From positions 186,001 to 250,000 of the forward strand of contig NZ_CP133188.1 in the NCBI RefSeq assembly GCF_030913635.1: a stretch of 64,000 nt of DNA, read 5' to 3'. The notes below the pieces were generated by a model. It did no database searches and was not told the DNA's origin. It saw nothing but the letters and a program-made list of their open reading frames with translations. This DNA is from Sedimentibacter sp. MB35-C1 (GTDB lineage: Bacteria; Bacillota; Clostridia; Tissierellales; Sedimentibacteraceae). How positions within the stretch are numbered: the stretch's first letter is position 1; the number at the start of each line of letters is the position of its first letter. Of this stretch, positions 62,874-64,000 are shown piece by piece. The translations under genes and the position numbers were made by a program.

Positions 62874-63665
62874 TTACAATAGCATGTTATCATCATCAAA
62901 CTCTTTATTTTTTATTCTGCTGAATTCTTGAATCACATCGGGTACAGAAAGTCCTTTTCTCTCTTCGCCGTTAATACAAATGGCAACAGCTCCGGAATCC
63001 ATCATTATAGTCCTTGTACCCAGTTTAAGTGCAGATGATATATTATGAGTTATCATCAATGTTGTAATGTTGTTTTCCGATACTATTCTGTTTGTTAATT
63101 CCAGCACAGTCTCAGCACTCAAAGGATCAAGAGCTGCCGTATGCTCGTCAAGCAACAGCAAACGAGGTTTGACTAATGTAGCCATAACCAATGTAACAGC
63201 CTGTCTTTGGCCTCCGGAAAGCAAGCCTATTTTAGTATCTATCCTGTCCTCAAGTCCAAGATTTAAATCAGCAAGGTGCTCTTTTATATATTCTTTTTCT
63301 TTTCTGGAAGGCATTTTTAATAAACCTTTCATAGAGCTTCTCATATATGCTACAACGAGATTTTCTCCTACAGTCATATTCGGCGCAGTGCCCTTCATAG
63401 GATCCTGAAAAATACGTCCTATAAATGAAGCCCGCTTATGTTCCGGCATATATGTTATATTCTCTCCACCGAGAATAACATTCCCAGAATCACAAAGAAG
63501 CGAACCGGATATAATATTGAACATAGTTGATTTTCCTGCACCGTTTCCCCCTATTATTGTTACGAATTCGCCTTCACAGACTTCCAGGTTCAAATTATCT
63601 AATGCTTTGTGCTCGTCATGTGTGTTTTTATTGAATACCTTGTTCACATTAGTTATCTTCAGCAT
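62874..63665 (-). CDS. ABC transporter ATPase, TrpZ/YnjD-like amino-acid or purine-type uptake
   Basis: The 263-residue ATPase has Walker A GGNGAGKST, signature LLSGGQRQAVTLVMA and Walker B LLLLDEHTAALDP (His replaces Pro after Glu, as in the tryptophan-type transporter group). Its ATG overlaps the permease gene end by 7 bases. The partner binding protein is outside the window. Import of tryptophan or another aromatic amino acid is likely by family. Confidence 0.85.
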   Translation of the reverse strand: MLKITNVNKVFNKNTHDEHKALDNLNLEVCEGEFVTIIGGNGAGKSTMFNIISGSLLCDSGNVILGGENITYMPEHKRASFIGRIFQDPMKGTAPNMTVGENLVVAYMRSSMKGLLKMPSRKEKEYIKEHLADLNLGLEDRIDTKIGLLSGGQRQAVTLVMATLVKPRLLLLDEHTAALDPLSAETVLELTNRIVSENNITTLMITHNISSALKLGTRTIMMDSGAVAICINGEERKGLSVPDVIQEFSRIKNKEFDDDNMLL

Positions 63666-64000
63666 TTCAACCTCCCGCTTCTTAGTTTTCTAAATTCCAT
63701 TTTCTTTTTAATACTTGGAACCGAAAGAGCAGATACAACAACCAGTGCGGATATCAGTTTCAAATATGATGGAGGAAAATTAGTCGTAAGTATAAGGGCA
63801 ATTATAAATCTGTAAATAACCGAACCTATTATTACAGATATAAATCCTACTGTAATATTTATATTTTTGATTACAACACTTCCTATAATTATAGATGCAA
63901 AGCTTATAACCACCATTCCAGCGCCCATGTTCACATCAGCTGACTGTTGCATCTGCGCCACAAGAGCTCCTGACAATGCAACTATTGAATTTGAAATGGC
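63659..64000 (-). CDS. ABC transporter permease, C-terminal part (runs off window)
   Basis: The last 113 or so codons of a TrpY-type permease: SGALVAQMQQSADVNMGAGM, three hydrophobic helices and a basic end (KKKMEFRKLRSGRLKC). Overlap with the ATPase gene shows one operon. The start is outside the window. Confidence 0.85.
   Translation of the reverse strand, partial: AISNSIVALSGALVAQMQQSADVNMGAGMVVISFASIIIGSVVIKNINITVGFISVIIGSVIYRFIIALILTTNFPPSYLKLISALVVVSALSVPSIKKKMEFRKLRSGRLKC

Noticed and set aside
1-64000. CRISPR arrays, tRNA or rRNA genes
   Set aside because: No regularly spaced repeats with unique spacers were seen. The repeats found are dispersed or a single tandem pair, and I recognised no cloverleaf or rRNA sequence.

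Overview
This window looks like chromosome from a low-GC anaerobic Firmicute in the Clostridia/Tissierellia range (Sedimentibacter-like organisms would fit; the species cannot be fixed from sequence alone). Grounds: strong A/T bias, near-canonical sigma-A promoters, AGGAGG ribosome sites, a T-box riboswitch before ileS, a type-2 isoleucyl-tRNA synthetase, dipeptide ABC transport, an AGCS symporter and PTS enzyme I. No tRNA, rRNA or CRISPR array was seen.

Regions. 0-1.4 kb: YfcC-type carrier and C26 amidohydrolase operon behind a promoter and operator. 1.4-7.3 kb: integrase, IS66 and IS3 relics around a TetR-HelD-ACP-like-HMA-like operon with a 38-bp perfect palindrome. 7.3-10.8 kb: MocR regulator divergent from a cyclodeaminase-family and PhzF-family pair. 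11-17 kb: a diguanylate cyclase, a ketopantoate-reductase-like protein, a CcdA-TlpA fusion and gene debris. 17.3-19.2 kb: arsenic cluster (MarR, ArsM, ArsN-like). 19.4-22.6 kb: lipoprotein, AlgI-like MBOAT and DHHW protein. 22.9-25.3 kb: MATE pump behind a leader-peptide/terminator leader, then a serine recombinase relic. 25.5-34.4 kb: a sugar-acid catabolic cluster (KDG kinase, KDPG aldolase-VOC fusion, AGCS symporter, aminotransferase, three dehydrogenases, IclR). 34.5-43.8 kb: accessory island with phage portal, IS66 and ICE fragments, two unknown genes behind a strong promoter, an orphan sensor kinase, a RAYT with REP-like repeats, and a large GHKL ATPase with a possible nuclease tail. 43.9-64 kb: mostly core genes: rlmD, thioesterase, FMN protein, ptsI, ileS with T-box, trmN6-like, a five-gene peptide ABC operon, an ABC exporter with MBL hydrolase, a C39-like peptidase, a zinc-ribbon protein and a TrpYZ-like ABC transporter running off the end.

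How it fits together. The catabolic cluster would turn hexonate-type substrates into KDG, then KDPG, then pyruvate and glyceraldehyde-3-phosphate. An operator-like palindrome before its aminotransferase resembles the one before the C26/YfcC operon about 29 kb away, which suggests one regulon. The accessory parts show repeated arrival and loss of mobile elements: three diverged copies of a tyrosine-integrase 3' end with its hairpin, and two copies of a serine-recombinase 3' end, remain as scars. The best candidates for undescribed biology are the HelD operon, whose two small partners have both lost their cofactor residues, the GHKL ATPase, and the structured MATE leader.
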